Assembly: GCA_031216915.1 (NCBI GenBank)
Contig: CM062293.1
Span: forward strand, 147,816,285-147,880,284
DNA from: Pictodentalium vernedei
Taxonomy: Eukaryota; Mollusca; Scaphopoda; Dentaliida; Dentaliidae
Direction of reading: 5' to 3'
Length of the DNA stretch: 64,000 nt
Shown: positions 53,714 to 64,000 of the stretch, piece after piece
How positions within the stretch are numbered: position 1 is the first letter of the stretch
Layout of the letters: every line of letters begins with the position of its first letter
Position numbers and translations under genes: made by a program
Notes under the pieces: generated by a model
Databases searched by the model: none
What the model was told of the DNA's origin: nothing
What the model saw: the letters and a program-made list of their open reading frames with translations, nothing else

Positions 53714-54254
53714 CTAAGCTGTTATAAACAAAATGGGGTGATCCATGTTTCCCTTTTTCATCCTCTGCAAGGCAATACTGGTGGTCGAAAGTCTGTCCAC
53801 AGGTTTTGCAACTGCATTTCTTACTGTTGTTGTCACCATGGCAGGTCGCCATGTGTCTTTGGACGGATGCAGCTGAGCAAAAAGTCGCCTTACATTGTAA
53901 ACATCTGTGGAGTTTCTGTTCTGCATGTGTTGCACAATGGTATTTGAACAGTACTGACTGGTTGTGACCTTTTCCACATAACGAACAAATGTGTTTATAC
54001 TCCTTAAGGTGTTTCCCCTTCTGATGCAAAGTGAATCCTTGTTTGGATTTAAATGATTTCCCCAGTGATCACATAAAAGAATCTGATATTGCAGCAGGCC
54101 TAGGCAGGATGGATTCCGAATCAAGCTGATCATGCCATCTCCAGTGGTGCTTTAGATTTGACCTGATCTTCGATTTGTAACCAAAAATCGAACAAGTGGT
54201 GTCAGAATCAATTTCCACGGCTTCACATGGATCAACAGGATCTGAATCATCCAT
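53714..54254 (-). pseudogene. C2H2 zinc-finger gene fragment, broken
   Basis: Minus-strand frames carry several C2H2 fingers. One is at about 54180-54120 (SKIRSNLKHHWRWH, second Cys of the C-x2-C pair replaced by Phe). The others, in the frame starting 54029, are ICSLCGKGHNQSVLFKYHCATH-like, HRCLQCKATFC..HMATCH and KTCGQTFDHQYCL. A TGA in the linker, just before the KSFKSKQGFTLHQKGKH segment, and a small frameshift separate the first finger from the rest. It begins MDDSDPVDPCE at 54254. A decayed or retro-copied zinc-finger gene is likely; sequencing error or an exon with unseen introns is possible. Confidence 0.6.
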
Positions 54255-55354
54255 AACATACTTCCTCGGGTACAGAAAGAAGTCAAAATGAAAAATTGGT
54301 CACTGAAGCAAACAGTTTTCAGTGTTCCACGATGGGATGCAGTACTGTAGCTTCTTTTCATTATTACACATATGCTGTGATGTTTTGAATTATGACATGA
54401 CTTTACAGTGATATAGTTAACCCGTCATTGTATTTTCTGTATGCACACTCTTCCAATAACATTTACTGATAAACTTATACTTAACATATATTGAATGAAT
54501 GTGAGTATTATATTATATCATAAAGAATAGAGTAACCATTACAGCCTTATCAAACTGGCATTTCAATTTTATATGCATGGTCTAAAGTAGTATACCTGTA
54601 GATATGCCATAATGTTTCTGTGGGCAATATTGTTCGAATAAACTTGCACTGTATTGCAAAGAAGATACGCACACATATAAATATATATATACACATACAT
54701 AGATATATAAATGGAAAATTTTCAAACCACCCTCATGTGTCCTGAAAAACACGTACAGTTGAGTGGTGTAATAGGCTATACTATATTAGAGGTCCACGCA
54801 AATATAATTTTGCTAAAAGCTCACATATATTAGTTCTGTATGTCATAGCATTGCATGATGGTAATTGAAACGGAGATAAAAATGGTGGTAATTCATCTGA
54901 TAGTAAAATTGTAAAATGGAGTAATTTGCCATACACCAAATTCAGATTATTTGCTAGTATCACATGATATACTTGGTACATATTGTGATCTATTTGGTGC
55001 CAGGAGGAGGAGTTGTGTCCATTCCATGTTCTAGGACACAGATAAATGCAATAACATGTGAAATGTCATCGTAAATTGCATATTTCAACTCACTTTTAAC
55101 AATTCCCCAAGTGATCAGCGGTATTATATTCGTTATTTTCTCAATAATCGGTAGTTAATGGCCTGCGGGTCTATTTAATCGTGAAGTTGAGTATAGTGTG
55201 CATTCAAATCTGTTGTCCCCTATTCATAATCAATGGCTATATCCACATATTTTGGGCAATAATTCGGGTGTGAGTGTCTATCGTGGTGGAAATAGTAGCC
55301 ATTGTGTTCAGTAATATCCGGTGTTGGGTCCGTACCGTATGAATTGTGATAACT
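54255..55354. other. No feature recognised
   Basis: Non-coding; contains an (AT)n/(ACAT)n-type microsatellite at about 54668-54712. Confidence 0.5.
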
Positions 55355-56280
55355 GAGAATATGTTAAGTCCTTACCGAGATACTATGTTTTCAACAAGAA
55401 TAATATGAGGTGTAGACTGTACTAAAGAATTAAGACCTGGGTTGATGTGGCACTCAAAGTTAATGTATGTCAACCAAAGTTACCAAATTACAGTAAAATG
55501 AAATCCCTCCTTAAATATGACACATGCACATTGCTAAAAGGAATTTAGGCCATGTGTTCTCATCTGGCATTCACAGTTGACCGACCATGACCAAAATATG
55601 GTATGTTAAGTCCTTACCCAGGTGCTATGTTTTTAACAAGAATAATTTGAGGTGTAGACTGTACTAAAGAATTAAGACCTGGGTTGATGTGGCCCTTACA
55701 GTTAATGTATGTCAACCAAAGTTACCAAGATACAGTAAAATGAAATCCCTCCTTAAATATGACACATACACTTTGCTGAAGGAATTTAGGCCATGTGATC
55801 GTCTGGCATTCACAGCTGACTGACCATGACCAAAATATGGTATGTTAAGTCCTTACCCAGGTGCTATGTTTTCAACAAGAATAATTTGAGGTGTAGACTG
55901 TACTAAAGAATTAAGACCAGGGTTGAAGTGGCCCTTACAGTTAATGTATGTCAACCAAAGTTACCAAGTTACAGTAAAATGAAATCCCTCCTTAAATATG
56001 ACACATACACTTTGCTGAAGGAATTTAGGCCATGTGCTTGTCTGGCATTCACAGTTGACTGACCATGACCAAAATATGGTATGTTAAGTCCTTACCCAGG
56101 TGCTATGTTTTCAACAAGAATAATTTGAGGTGTAGACTGTACTAAAGAATTAAAACCTGGGTTGATGTGGCCCTCACAGTTAATGTATGTCAACCAAAGT
56201 TATTAAGTTACAGTAAAATGAAATCCCTCCTTAAATATGAAACATACACTTTGCTAAAGGAATTTAGGCCAATCGACCGA
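55355..56280. repeat. Tandem array, ~240-bp unit, 4 copies
   Basis: Units begin ATGTTAAGTCCTTACCCAGG at 55361, 55603, 55842 and 56081. They contain GAGGTGTAGACTGTACTAAAG and AAATCCCTCCTTAAATATGA. Confidence 0.85.
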
Positions 56281-56770
56281 CCATGACCAAAATAGGACAG
56301 TCTCATCTGGATATCATACTGAGTTATCCTATCAAGTTACAATGAAATCTCTTCATAAATACGACCTGTAGACAGTGCGAAAGGAATCTAGGACACGCGC
56401 CCAAGCGGTGGTAACATGTCTCATCTAGACATCATACCGAGTCATCCTACCAAGTTACAATGAAATCGCTTCATAAATGCAACCTGTAGACTGTGCGAAA
56501 GGAATCTAGGTCACATGCCCCTTTGGCCTTCATGGTTGACTGAACCCAACCAAAACAGGACGTTCTCATCTAGACATTATATGTAGTCACCCTACCTAGT
56601 TACAATGAAATCCCTTCATAAATACGACCTGTAGACTGTGCTAAAGGTTTTCAGGTTTCGAACCTGCACGGCCATCATGGTTAACCGATTGTGACCAAAA
56701 TGGGATGTTCTCATCTGGACATTATATGGAGTCATTCTACCAAGTTACAATAAAATTCCTTCATAATCTT
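56281..56770. repeat. Tandem array, ~120-145-bp unit, 4 copies
   Basis: Units contain TCTCATCTGGACATTATA, CAAGTTACAATGAAATC and CTTCATAAATACGACCTGTAG. The unit resembles half of the adjacent 240-bp unit (CCAAGTTACAGTAAAATGAA...CTCCTTAAATATGACAC), so the arrays are probably related. Confidence 0.7.
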
Positions 56771-57299
56771 TAAAGACCTACTTCTGGCTTTTGAAATCTC
56801 AGAGCATGTACCTTTAACATGCCATCATTAAGAGATCCTGCTGACAATAGGCAAATCAGTGGGCAGTGATTTTTAACAGGCAGGCAAGACTTGACTAGAC
56901 AACACTGCTAAGCAACTTGTCATGTACAGGCTGTAGTCTAGTGGAAGTTCAGAGTAATTACCCGGACCATCAAAGGATAAACAAAACTCAAAAGAAAATC
57001 AGCCACTTCTTTCATGAAAACGAACATTTCAGCTGCTATGAAGCCTCCACAAGGTCTTATAAATAGCAAATGTAGGAAACTTGGAAAGTATTGATGGTTT
57101 CGGTATTCAATGATTGGTTTGGTTTGGTTTCCCCATGATATCAGTATCAGTTCAGTCTTTTCTATATATTGCCCATCTCTGTTGTATACCTCATATTTTT
57201 GTATGAGTTTCCATAATTCTACAGCTAGAGTTAAACCTTACGGAATGCCACTAGTGAAGTAGTTTTTTCTTAAACAATATTTTACCCAGTTTCGTGGTA
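56771..57299. other. No feature recognised
   Basis: Non-coding sequence between an array and a pogo-like MITE. Confidence 0.5.
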
Positions 57300-57729
57300 C
57301 AATGGAACTCTGTTAATTGAATAGCCACTTTTGCCAATGAAATTTATTCAATTAACAGGAGTTTTCAATTAACAGGGATTGTGTAACTTTCTTGTATTCC
57401 AGAGATAAACTTAACATTTATTCTATTATATCTTGTTTGACAAAGCTACATGAGCTCTGTCAAACAAAATATAATAGAGTAAATGCCTGTATTGGATGTA
57501 CTGAGGCCAAATAGGTCTATAAACAAAGGAAAATTGGGGAGAGTCAGGGTAATTTCTCGACATGTTACAAGATTTTTTATTCAATTAACAGGAGTTTACT
57601 CTATAACCTATATTCAATTAACAGGTCAAATTTGTACTGGAGGTATGGTAAAAGGTTTTGTGTTGGAAAATTATATTCAATGAACAGGGATATACAATTA
57701 AGAGATATCCAATTAAGTGAGCTACACTG
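57300..57729. mobile_element. Pogo-like MITE
   Basis: It begins CAATGGAACTCTGTTAATTG and ends AATTAAGTGAGCTACACTG, next to TA. Interior as in 30870-31298. Confidence 0.7.
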
Positions 57730-58371
57730 TACTTTATTGGAGAACAATTTCTTCTGATTTTACTTTCCTTGCCCATCTAATAATTTCAAGCCCGATAACT
57801 TTACTGAAAGTAGATTTTCATGATGATATAAGTCAGAGATGAGATATATATGTCAGGTAAGTGGCAGGGCCGAATTTGAGTTATCGTCCCATGTCTATTG
57901 TTTACTGTTTTGTTCGGGTAATCATTCAACAGAAAATAAATTAGTGTGCCCATAGTGTGTCAAGTTTTTGTAAAATCAAGAAATGAATGATCTTCACACA
58001 GGTATCCAAGCTCTCAAGACACCAGTCTAATTCTGTAAATAATTCTAAACTATTATGGTCTGGAACTTGTCTAGCCCTGATATAGTCCATTGCCTACATG
58101 TATGTGTAGCTTCGCTCATCAGGAATATTTTTGTTGGTTCGTTTTGCCAGCCAACTTATATAATTCATACGATTGAATCTAAAATACCACAAACCTTCAT
58201 TTTCTTTGAAACAATGCAAGAAATGATGCTCAATCAAGGCTTGATTTGACTAAATTGTTGGTGATATTACCATTAGGTATGAAGACTCACCTTAGCCGTA
58301 GTTGTATAACTCCGCAGAGTTCCACAAATTTTTATACATATCTTGATGGTTTTGAGATGAATTAATTACTA
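57730..58371. other. No feature recognised
   Basis: Non-coding between two pogo-like MITEs in opposite orientation. Confidence 0.5.
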
Positions 58372-58798
58372 CAGTGGAGCCCACTTAATTGGGTATCTCT
58401 TAACTGTATATATCCCTGTTAATTGAATATATCTTCCAAACACAAAACCATTTCCCATACCTTCAGCACAAATTTAAACTATTAATTAGATATGGGTTAT
58501 AGAGTCTTCTGTTAACTGAATAAAAAATTTCGCAATATTTTGAGAAATTACCTTGACAATCATCAAATTCCCTTTATTTATAGACCTTTTTGATCTCACT
58601 ACATCCAACACAGCCATTTAATCTATTATATCTTATTTGACAGAGCTCCATGAGCCCTGTCAAACAAGCCATAATAGCATAAATACTCATTTTATGCTTA
58701 GAACAAAGGAAAAGGACCCCAAATCCCTGTTGACTACTCCTGTCAACTGAATAATTATCACTGGCAAAGTGGCTATTCAATTAACAGGGTTCCACTGC
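58372..58798. mobile_element. Pogo-like MITE, inverted relative to the others
   Basis: It begins CAGTGGAGCCCACTTAATTG and ends AATTAACAGGGTTCCACTG. With 57300-57729 it forms an inverted pair about 640 bp apart. Confidence 0.7.
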
Positions 58799-58926
58799 AC
58801 TGATTAAAATATCTATACCTGAAGCATGAAAGGATATCTACATATCTCTATGAGTGAAAGAACTTCACATTGCACCAACAGCAGTCTGCGAGCAAACTCC
58901 ATGAAAAAAAGGTAAACAAAGAGGCC

Positions 58927-59177
58927 TTAACCCTTTACCTAACATGGAAAGCAGACGACACTTGCAAAAAACATTCTTGAGTCACTAATTTTTTTCATTT
59001 TTTGTCTCAAAAACATAGGTTATGACTCATCTTTGGAACGAGCTCATCAAGCTCATTCCAACGAGGGGTCATAACCTATGTTTTTGAGACAAAAAATGAA
59101 AAAATAATGAAAATTAATTGGCGATTTTTGAGAAGAGCGCTGGCCGGTTTTGGCCGTTACGTTGGGTAAAGGGTTAA
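58927..59177. mobile_element. Palindromic MITE, TTAA-type, stem type 2
   Basis: It begins TTAACCCTTTACCTAACATG and ends ACGTTGGGTAAAGGGTTAA. CTCAAAAACATAGGTTATGA pairs exactly with TCATAACCTATGTTTTTGAG. Both diagnostic outer motifs are present. Confidence 0.82.
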
Positions 59178-59466
59178 CAGTGTCTGAATCCTGACAAAAT
59201 TGGCTTGATAGCTTGATAGAATCATCACATGTTACATGAAATTTGTCTGCATTATGCACACTGACCTTTTACCTAAAGTAACAGTCATACCCTACCAGAA
59301 CTATATATTTCCAGGCTTTAGGGCGTACATAGGGAATTGCCATTGAATAATAGGCAAAAGTAATGGTGACCATGGTGGTATTATCCTCAAAACAAAAGAT
59401 GAAACTCGCATCTAGATGTCATCTGAAACAAGCACTTAACATTTCAGGATGATCGACTGGGAATCA
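59178..59466. other. No feature recognised
   Basis: Non-coding interval. Confidence 0.5.
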
Positions 59467-59846
59467 AATTTTAGCGATTTATTTATTTATTGGGATTTAA
59501 TGACAACTTTCGACAGCCTAGGTCTTCTTGCGTTGGACATATTCATGGGTGGATGAAGCCAGAATATCCAGAGAGAACCACTGAGCAACAGCGAGAAACT
59601 GTCAGGCTCCCTAAAGTACTAACTCCACACAAGCAGGGTTAGCATTGGTTGAAGACAAGTGCACCATCGCCGTGCAGTATGCCTTAGCACACAACACCAC
59701 CATGCCCTCACGTGGGCAATCAGGATTAAGTGTCTTGTCCAAGGACACAATGCATGTGCCACATGTGGGATTTGAATTGAGGACCTCTCGGCTTGCAGCC
59801 TGCATCTCTACCTATTGAACCACCACACTCCCAATTTCAGCGATTC
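59467..59846 (-). mobile_element. tRNA-derived SINE with target duplication
   Basis: Same family as 21658-22029. It has the TTATTTATTTATTGGGATTTAA tail on the left and, on the right, a decayed tRNA-like head (GGATTTGAATTGAGG instead of GGATTCGAACC on this strand). The target duplication AATTTTAGCGATT (59467-59479) / AATTTCAGCGATT (59834-59846) has one mismatch, so it is older than the other copy. Confidence 0.85.
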
Positions 59847-59871
59847 AGACTGTAAGGTGTGTCAAAGGATT

Positions 59872-59953
59872 TAACCCTTTACCCAACTCACACAATATCA
59901 AAATTTGTTATTTTAACCCTTTACCTAACATAGCAGCCAAAAATGGCCAGAAA
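59872..59953. mobile_element. Nested MITE left ends interrupted by DIRS element D
   Basis: A stem-type-1 left end (TTAACCCTTTACCCAACTC, 59872) is entered after about 40 bp by a second MITE (TTAACCCTTTACCTAACATA, 59914). That second element matches the end of 18328-18579. After 40 bp it is cut by element D at 59954, giving three insertion events in order. Confidence 0.7.
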
Positions 59954-60255
59954 GTTAAAAAATTTATAGTAATTTATATATTTTTTATACTTACCAATGA
60001 CCCAGACATAGCTGGTGCTAACTCTTAAAATATAGGGCCAAACACAAATTTTGCCCCCCAATCCCCAAAATTTGCATCTAAAACTAAAGAAAACATGTCC
60101 TGAGAGGCCCTCCACACTTCGCCCCTACTGCGCATGCGCAGTGTCAAGGACGTTCCGAAATTGGCGCCATTTATCATTCTAATAACCAGTGCCTGGTAAG
60201 CGCTATGTACTCAGCGGGGAGGCAAGAGTTCCCAACTCCTGGGAGGGCCATCCCC

Positions 60256-60337
60256 GTCTGGGTCATTGGTAAGTATAAAAAATATATAAATTACTATAAA
60301 TTTTTTAACATTTTTATACTGTACCAATGACCCAGAC
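60256..60337. repeat. Element D internal complementary region
   Basis: Same joined-ends structure as in A, B and C. Confidence 0.88.
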
Positions 60338-60919
60338 ATAGCTGAATAGTAAAAAGGCTGGAGGGCCAAGGACATAGAGCAAAATGGAATACGCTCAATA
60401 AAATAAAATAGAGTCATCCCCTGTAGGGAAAAGAAGTAATAGGCCTTACATGTATCTTTCTTATTTATGATAAATTAGAAAGATACAACACCTTCCAAAA
60501 ATTGAGCTTCATACATCCATGTACTCTATTAATATCCAATAATCCTTATACTAATAATTTTTAAAGTAAGCCAATAATAAAGTAAGTCTAGAGAATAGAG
60601 ACTCTTATACTCCTAAAAGTGTGTGAGAATTGCATAATCATGTCCGTTGACATATGCAATATTCAAAAGCTATACTTTAAAAACTAAGACTTGAATGAAT
60701 TTTATAAACTTAAACTTCTCACTAAACAACCATCCCAATAACAGCTCAGAATTACTAACTCCGGAGGAGGTATCCCCTTGTTTTCATAGTAAAAACAGGT
60801 GACCCAAGGGAACACCCTCCCCCCCCCCCTTTTTCTTGCCCTGGGTCAAATAGCCCAGAGCGAAGAGGGCAGCCGAACGGAGACACTGCCGAAACAGACA
60901 GCCTACCTAGCTATAGTAG

Positions 60920-62838
60920 CAACTGTTAAGTGAATGACATTCTGAGCAGTAGATAATAGACCTAACAATAGAGGCCTCCAGAAATGGACTCGATATTTCT
61001 GAGATAAAATTCATGAATGGATGGCTGAGCGCAATGAGCAGCCTTCAAAAATCTATAATAGAACACTATTAATGTAAGCCCAAGAAGTAGAAGAACTCTT
61101 ACTTCATGAGCCGAAATCTTAAGCACAACTGCTAAGCCAATGATATACCATAAGCAGTACGCTAGTTAATAGAATCCATTAACAATAAAATGGAGCGTAA
61201 CGTCCTTCTACTAGACATCAAAGACAGAAGAAGCTTACGCCCTTGTAATAAACAGATATCTGTTTATAAATACATAAACTGTACCCGGAAAGAGTAAAGG
61301 CCTATGCCCATACGAAGACGGAAGGACCTTAAAATAATAGGTTCCGGATAATAGGAGCCTAACTCTTATGCAACAATCCAACCTAAATAGTAACGGAAGT
61401 ATTGATTCCGAAACTATGAAAGTGAAAATCATCCATCGATAGTGCATGAAACTCACTGACTCTACAGTAAAAGAGAAACCAACATAATTACTGTCTAAAA
61501 GGTCAGAATTTGAAAACTACTGTTTCCAGAGGCTCAAATGATTACTTAGCTAAATAAGAACCTGAAGTTAAAATCCGTATAGAAATTTAATCTAAAGATT
61601 CTAAGTCTATTTATCAAAAAGTTACTAACTGACTTAGATAAAGAGACAAAAGACTCAATTGTAAACTATCGTAGAGTGCATAGGTATGAGGTAACATAAA
61701 CCTATAACCTAAATAACAACAGGCTGCAGTAGATCTTGTGAAACAAGTATACTAAAAAATAGCAATGAGTAGTATGGAGGGATCAACCATATGAACATAA
61801 TGATCCCTACACCACGACGGAAGAGCCTCCACTTTAGTCGCATAGAATAGCGAAGAAGAGGATCTCCTATAGTAAGAAATCGCGTCCAAAGCTCGTCCAG
61901 TACAGTGCTTACAATGCAATACGGACCACACAACGGAATACATGAAGGTTGCGACCTTGCTGGTTGTGATAAAGATGACACGATTTACCCAGTGAAAAAA
62001 GATCCTCACATAGAGGAAGATTTCACGTTAAGATCCACAGTAGACAAGAGAGTAAATTACTCATGATCTCTGTGAAGATAGAGATGCTATCAACAGAAAT
62101 GTATTGTGGTTGTTTATCTTAGCAATACCTGCTAAAAACAACAGCGCCGGAGGATACGCGTATCCTATCATTCTGTCCTATAGATCAATAGAGCGTTAAC
62201 AGTATTAGCTCAGAGATCTGGACAAGCCAACACATACGTCTGCAATTGATTAGCCAGCTGTGTCATAAATAAAACATCATTGGGCGCTCCCATAGATAGC
62301 AAATCTGATTGAATACTTGTTTGTTGAGAGTCCATTCTGACAGCAACAAGCGACCCGTAAGAGAACGGGAGTGCGATAAAACAATCAGACGACCCAGAAT
62401 ATGACGGACCAAAACTGAACTTGGTGTACTATAACCAACAAACGGATTCTTTCCATTAAATTGAATAACGGAAACGAAAGAGTGCCTCCCTGGTTCCGGA
62501 GATACGCCACTACTGTCGAATTAAAGGACAGGAATTTGGGCATGCGTTTCTGAATAATGTTCATGCAATGACATAAAGCAAGCCTAAAAAACATTATTCC
62601 GCGGAAGTTAACTGATAGCTAAAAGACTGCGGAACCCAAAGACCCTGGCACTTCGAATCCGTAGGGATCAGTATATATCCCAATCTGTTTGACTGGCAAC
62701 CGTCATAACAGCCACACTCGGGTCCGGCAACTGCGGCGGCACTCTCTGAGTCAACCACCGAATGTTTGCCCCAGTCTGAATCTCTTGTAACACTAGATAG
62801 ACAAGAGAATGTATAAATCAAGCAATTCATGGATTGCC
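60920..62838 (-). pseudogene. Element D: recombinase and RNase H remnant
   Basis: Nearly identical to A 11650-13560, with the same stops and deletions. Not translatable into a recombinase. Confidence 0.8.
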
Positions 62839-64000
62839 GGAAAGTTGCCGTCGAAGAGAAGCTCCTCCGAGAACGAAGCGACTCTGAGAGAGTTCTTAAC
62901 CTACTATCCACGCGTGGATGTAGCTAGGGCTGCCTCACGTCTAACCAACTCCAATCAGCCACTGAAGGGCGGAGTTATACGTGAACAAACTACTGCCCTC
63001 AAAAGAAATTACATTGAGAATAATATCCCGTAAATCTTTTCTTGAAGACGTAATGATAACGCCTCAGTAAGGCGGATTACGTATAATAAAGCGTCTAAGT
63101 TAAGTCTAATATACATAATGTCGTTCCCAACATTGAAATTGGAAAAGACATAAACGGTGAAAAAGAATATATGCAGTCTTTAATCACACCGTCTAGACGC
63201 ATATGAACTCTCGGTATGCCCTGCTCTGCCAAAATAAACTATATGTAAAAAAAGATAAAATGGCAGAAATGAGCCACGCGGACAAGAAACTAAACTATCA
63301 TGCTTAGTAGCCGTCTTGTATATAAATATATAGCGTCGAAAAATAAAACACATGTTGTAATGACAATATTGGACTGCGTCGGTAAGTCAGGGACAAAGTC
63401 CCTGTACCGATCGAAAAATCCGAGTCCAATGACGCTATAAGTCTCTTATCCAAGATCGCAGCAATGAAGTCCGAAAAATAATCACTGGAAGAAATGCCAG
63501 AAGATATGAAAGGCATCTTCCGATACTACAAAAGGGAAAACTCGAAATCTTTCGAATCCCTTTCGCCATCCTGTCGGACCCTATAAAGCGTTCGGTCGTC
63601 CGTAGCTTGATGCAACCGCGGACCGCACCGACCCAGCGCCGTCGGATAATTCCTGATTCGACCGAGAAACCGTCAATTGCTGGGATGCTGCGAAACAACT
63701 GTGCTAACTCGGATAGCACGTCCGTCACTGAGGCCTGAGGAGCAGCGGTCTTACGATGCATTGCCGCAGGAAGCTCCGAGATCGTTACCCCGTGCATACT
63801 TCCAATATGCGAGCGAACGGAGTGTATAGGCCTCGTGTCCCTTGGCTACCGGATGGCGCGACCTATTCGCTGTGGAATCACTGAATGCCGAAACTGATCG
63901 GATACTCGAGGTCACGTAGCCAATGTGCGGTCGTGTGCCCTGCTGTGAGGATGAGGAAGCATTAAAGACAGTCTCTCGGACTGTCAATATAACGGAGCGT
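62839..64000 (-). pseudogene. Element D: gag remnant (partial)
   Basis: Matches A from 13570. The first duplication unit starts near 63281 (GACAAGAAAC). Whether the second unit is present cannot be seen here. Confidence 0.75.

Larger units (their letters stand above)
59954..64000 (-). mobile_element. DIRS-type element D (non-autonomous derivative, cut by window end)
   Basis: It begins GTTAAAAAATTTATAG; left ITR about 59992-60180; internal complementary region 60256-60337. Sequence from here to 64000 is almost identical to element A from 10681, including the RT-deletion junction (about 62840) and frame breaks. The 5' part of gag and the right ITR lie beyond the window. Confidence 0.9.

Overview
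This is an intron- and repeat-dominated window from an animal nuclear genome, A/T-rich with low coding density. The best guess is a mollusc. Three things point there: the scattered 'GGGCAATAACTC' motif (6231, 6286), the GGACGGAC-type microsatellites at repeat ends (about 265, 480, 44950, 51375), and a repeat tail ending 'GCTCAGGTGAGCTAAAA' (about 51430). All three are familiar from bivalve and gastropod repeats. This is recognition, not a database result.

The largest components are four DIRS-type tyrosine-recombinase retrotransposons, all on the minus strand: A (10681-17677), B (23662-30619), C (34471-41601) and D (59954 to the window end). C looks intact. It has 192-bp inverted terminal repeats, an internal complementary region that joins the complements of its two outer ends, a 700-aa gag-like protein, an RT/RNase H protein with a YLDD box and a downstream methyltransferase-like segment, and a tyrosine recombinase with R, HxxR and Y residues. 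A, B and D are a derived family. All three lack the same ~1.3 kb that carries the RT core and share further small indels. A and B also carry a ~1.1-kb tandem duplication of gag (D is cut by the window before that point can be seen). A and D are nearly identical but lie in unrelated flanks, so a coding-dead 7-kb form has probably been mobilised in trans recently.

A host gene on the minus strand can be pieced together from three exons whose splice sites and phases fit: 51633-51929 (phase 0/0), 33126-33231 (0/1) and 22674-22867 (starting in phase 1, ending in TGA). It encodes a Pro/Gln/Arg-rich stretch, a charged helix and a Lys/Asp-rich C-terminus. I do not recognise the family. Elements B and C lie in its 10-kb and 18-kb introns, in the sense orientation. 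A further candidate coding exon is at 47938-48040, and a broken C2H2 zinc-finger sequence at 53714-54254.

The rest is mostly small palindromic elements. Many begin TTAACCCTTTACC and end GGTAAAGGGTTAA, as expected for TTAA-targeting (piggyBac-like) MITEs. They form at least three stem types, two of which share a central core. Others are pogo-like MITEs (CAGTGGAACCC ends next to TA), tRNA-derived SINEs with clear 13-bp target duplications, one LINE fragment, and several satellite-like arrays (164-bp units, a 477-bp higher-order repeat of ~159-bp units, 167-bp units, 240-bp units). Nesting is frequent and gives a relative insertion order. Element D lies inside a MITE whose unoccupied relative at 18328-18579 shows the empty target site.
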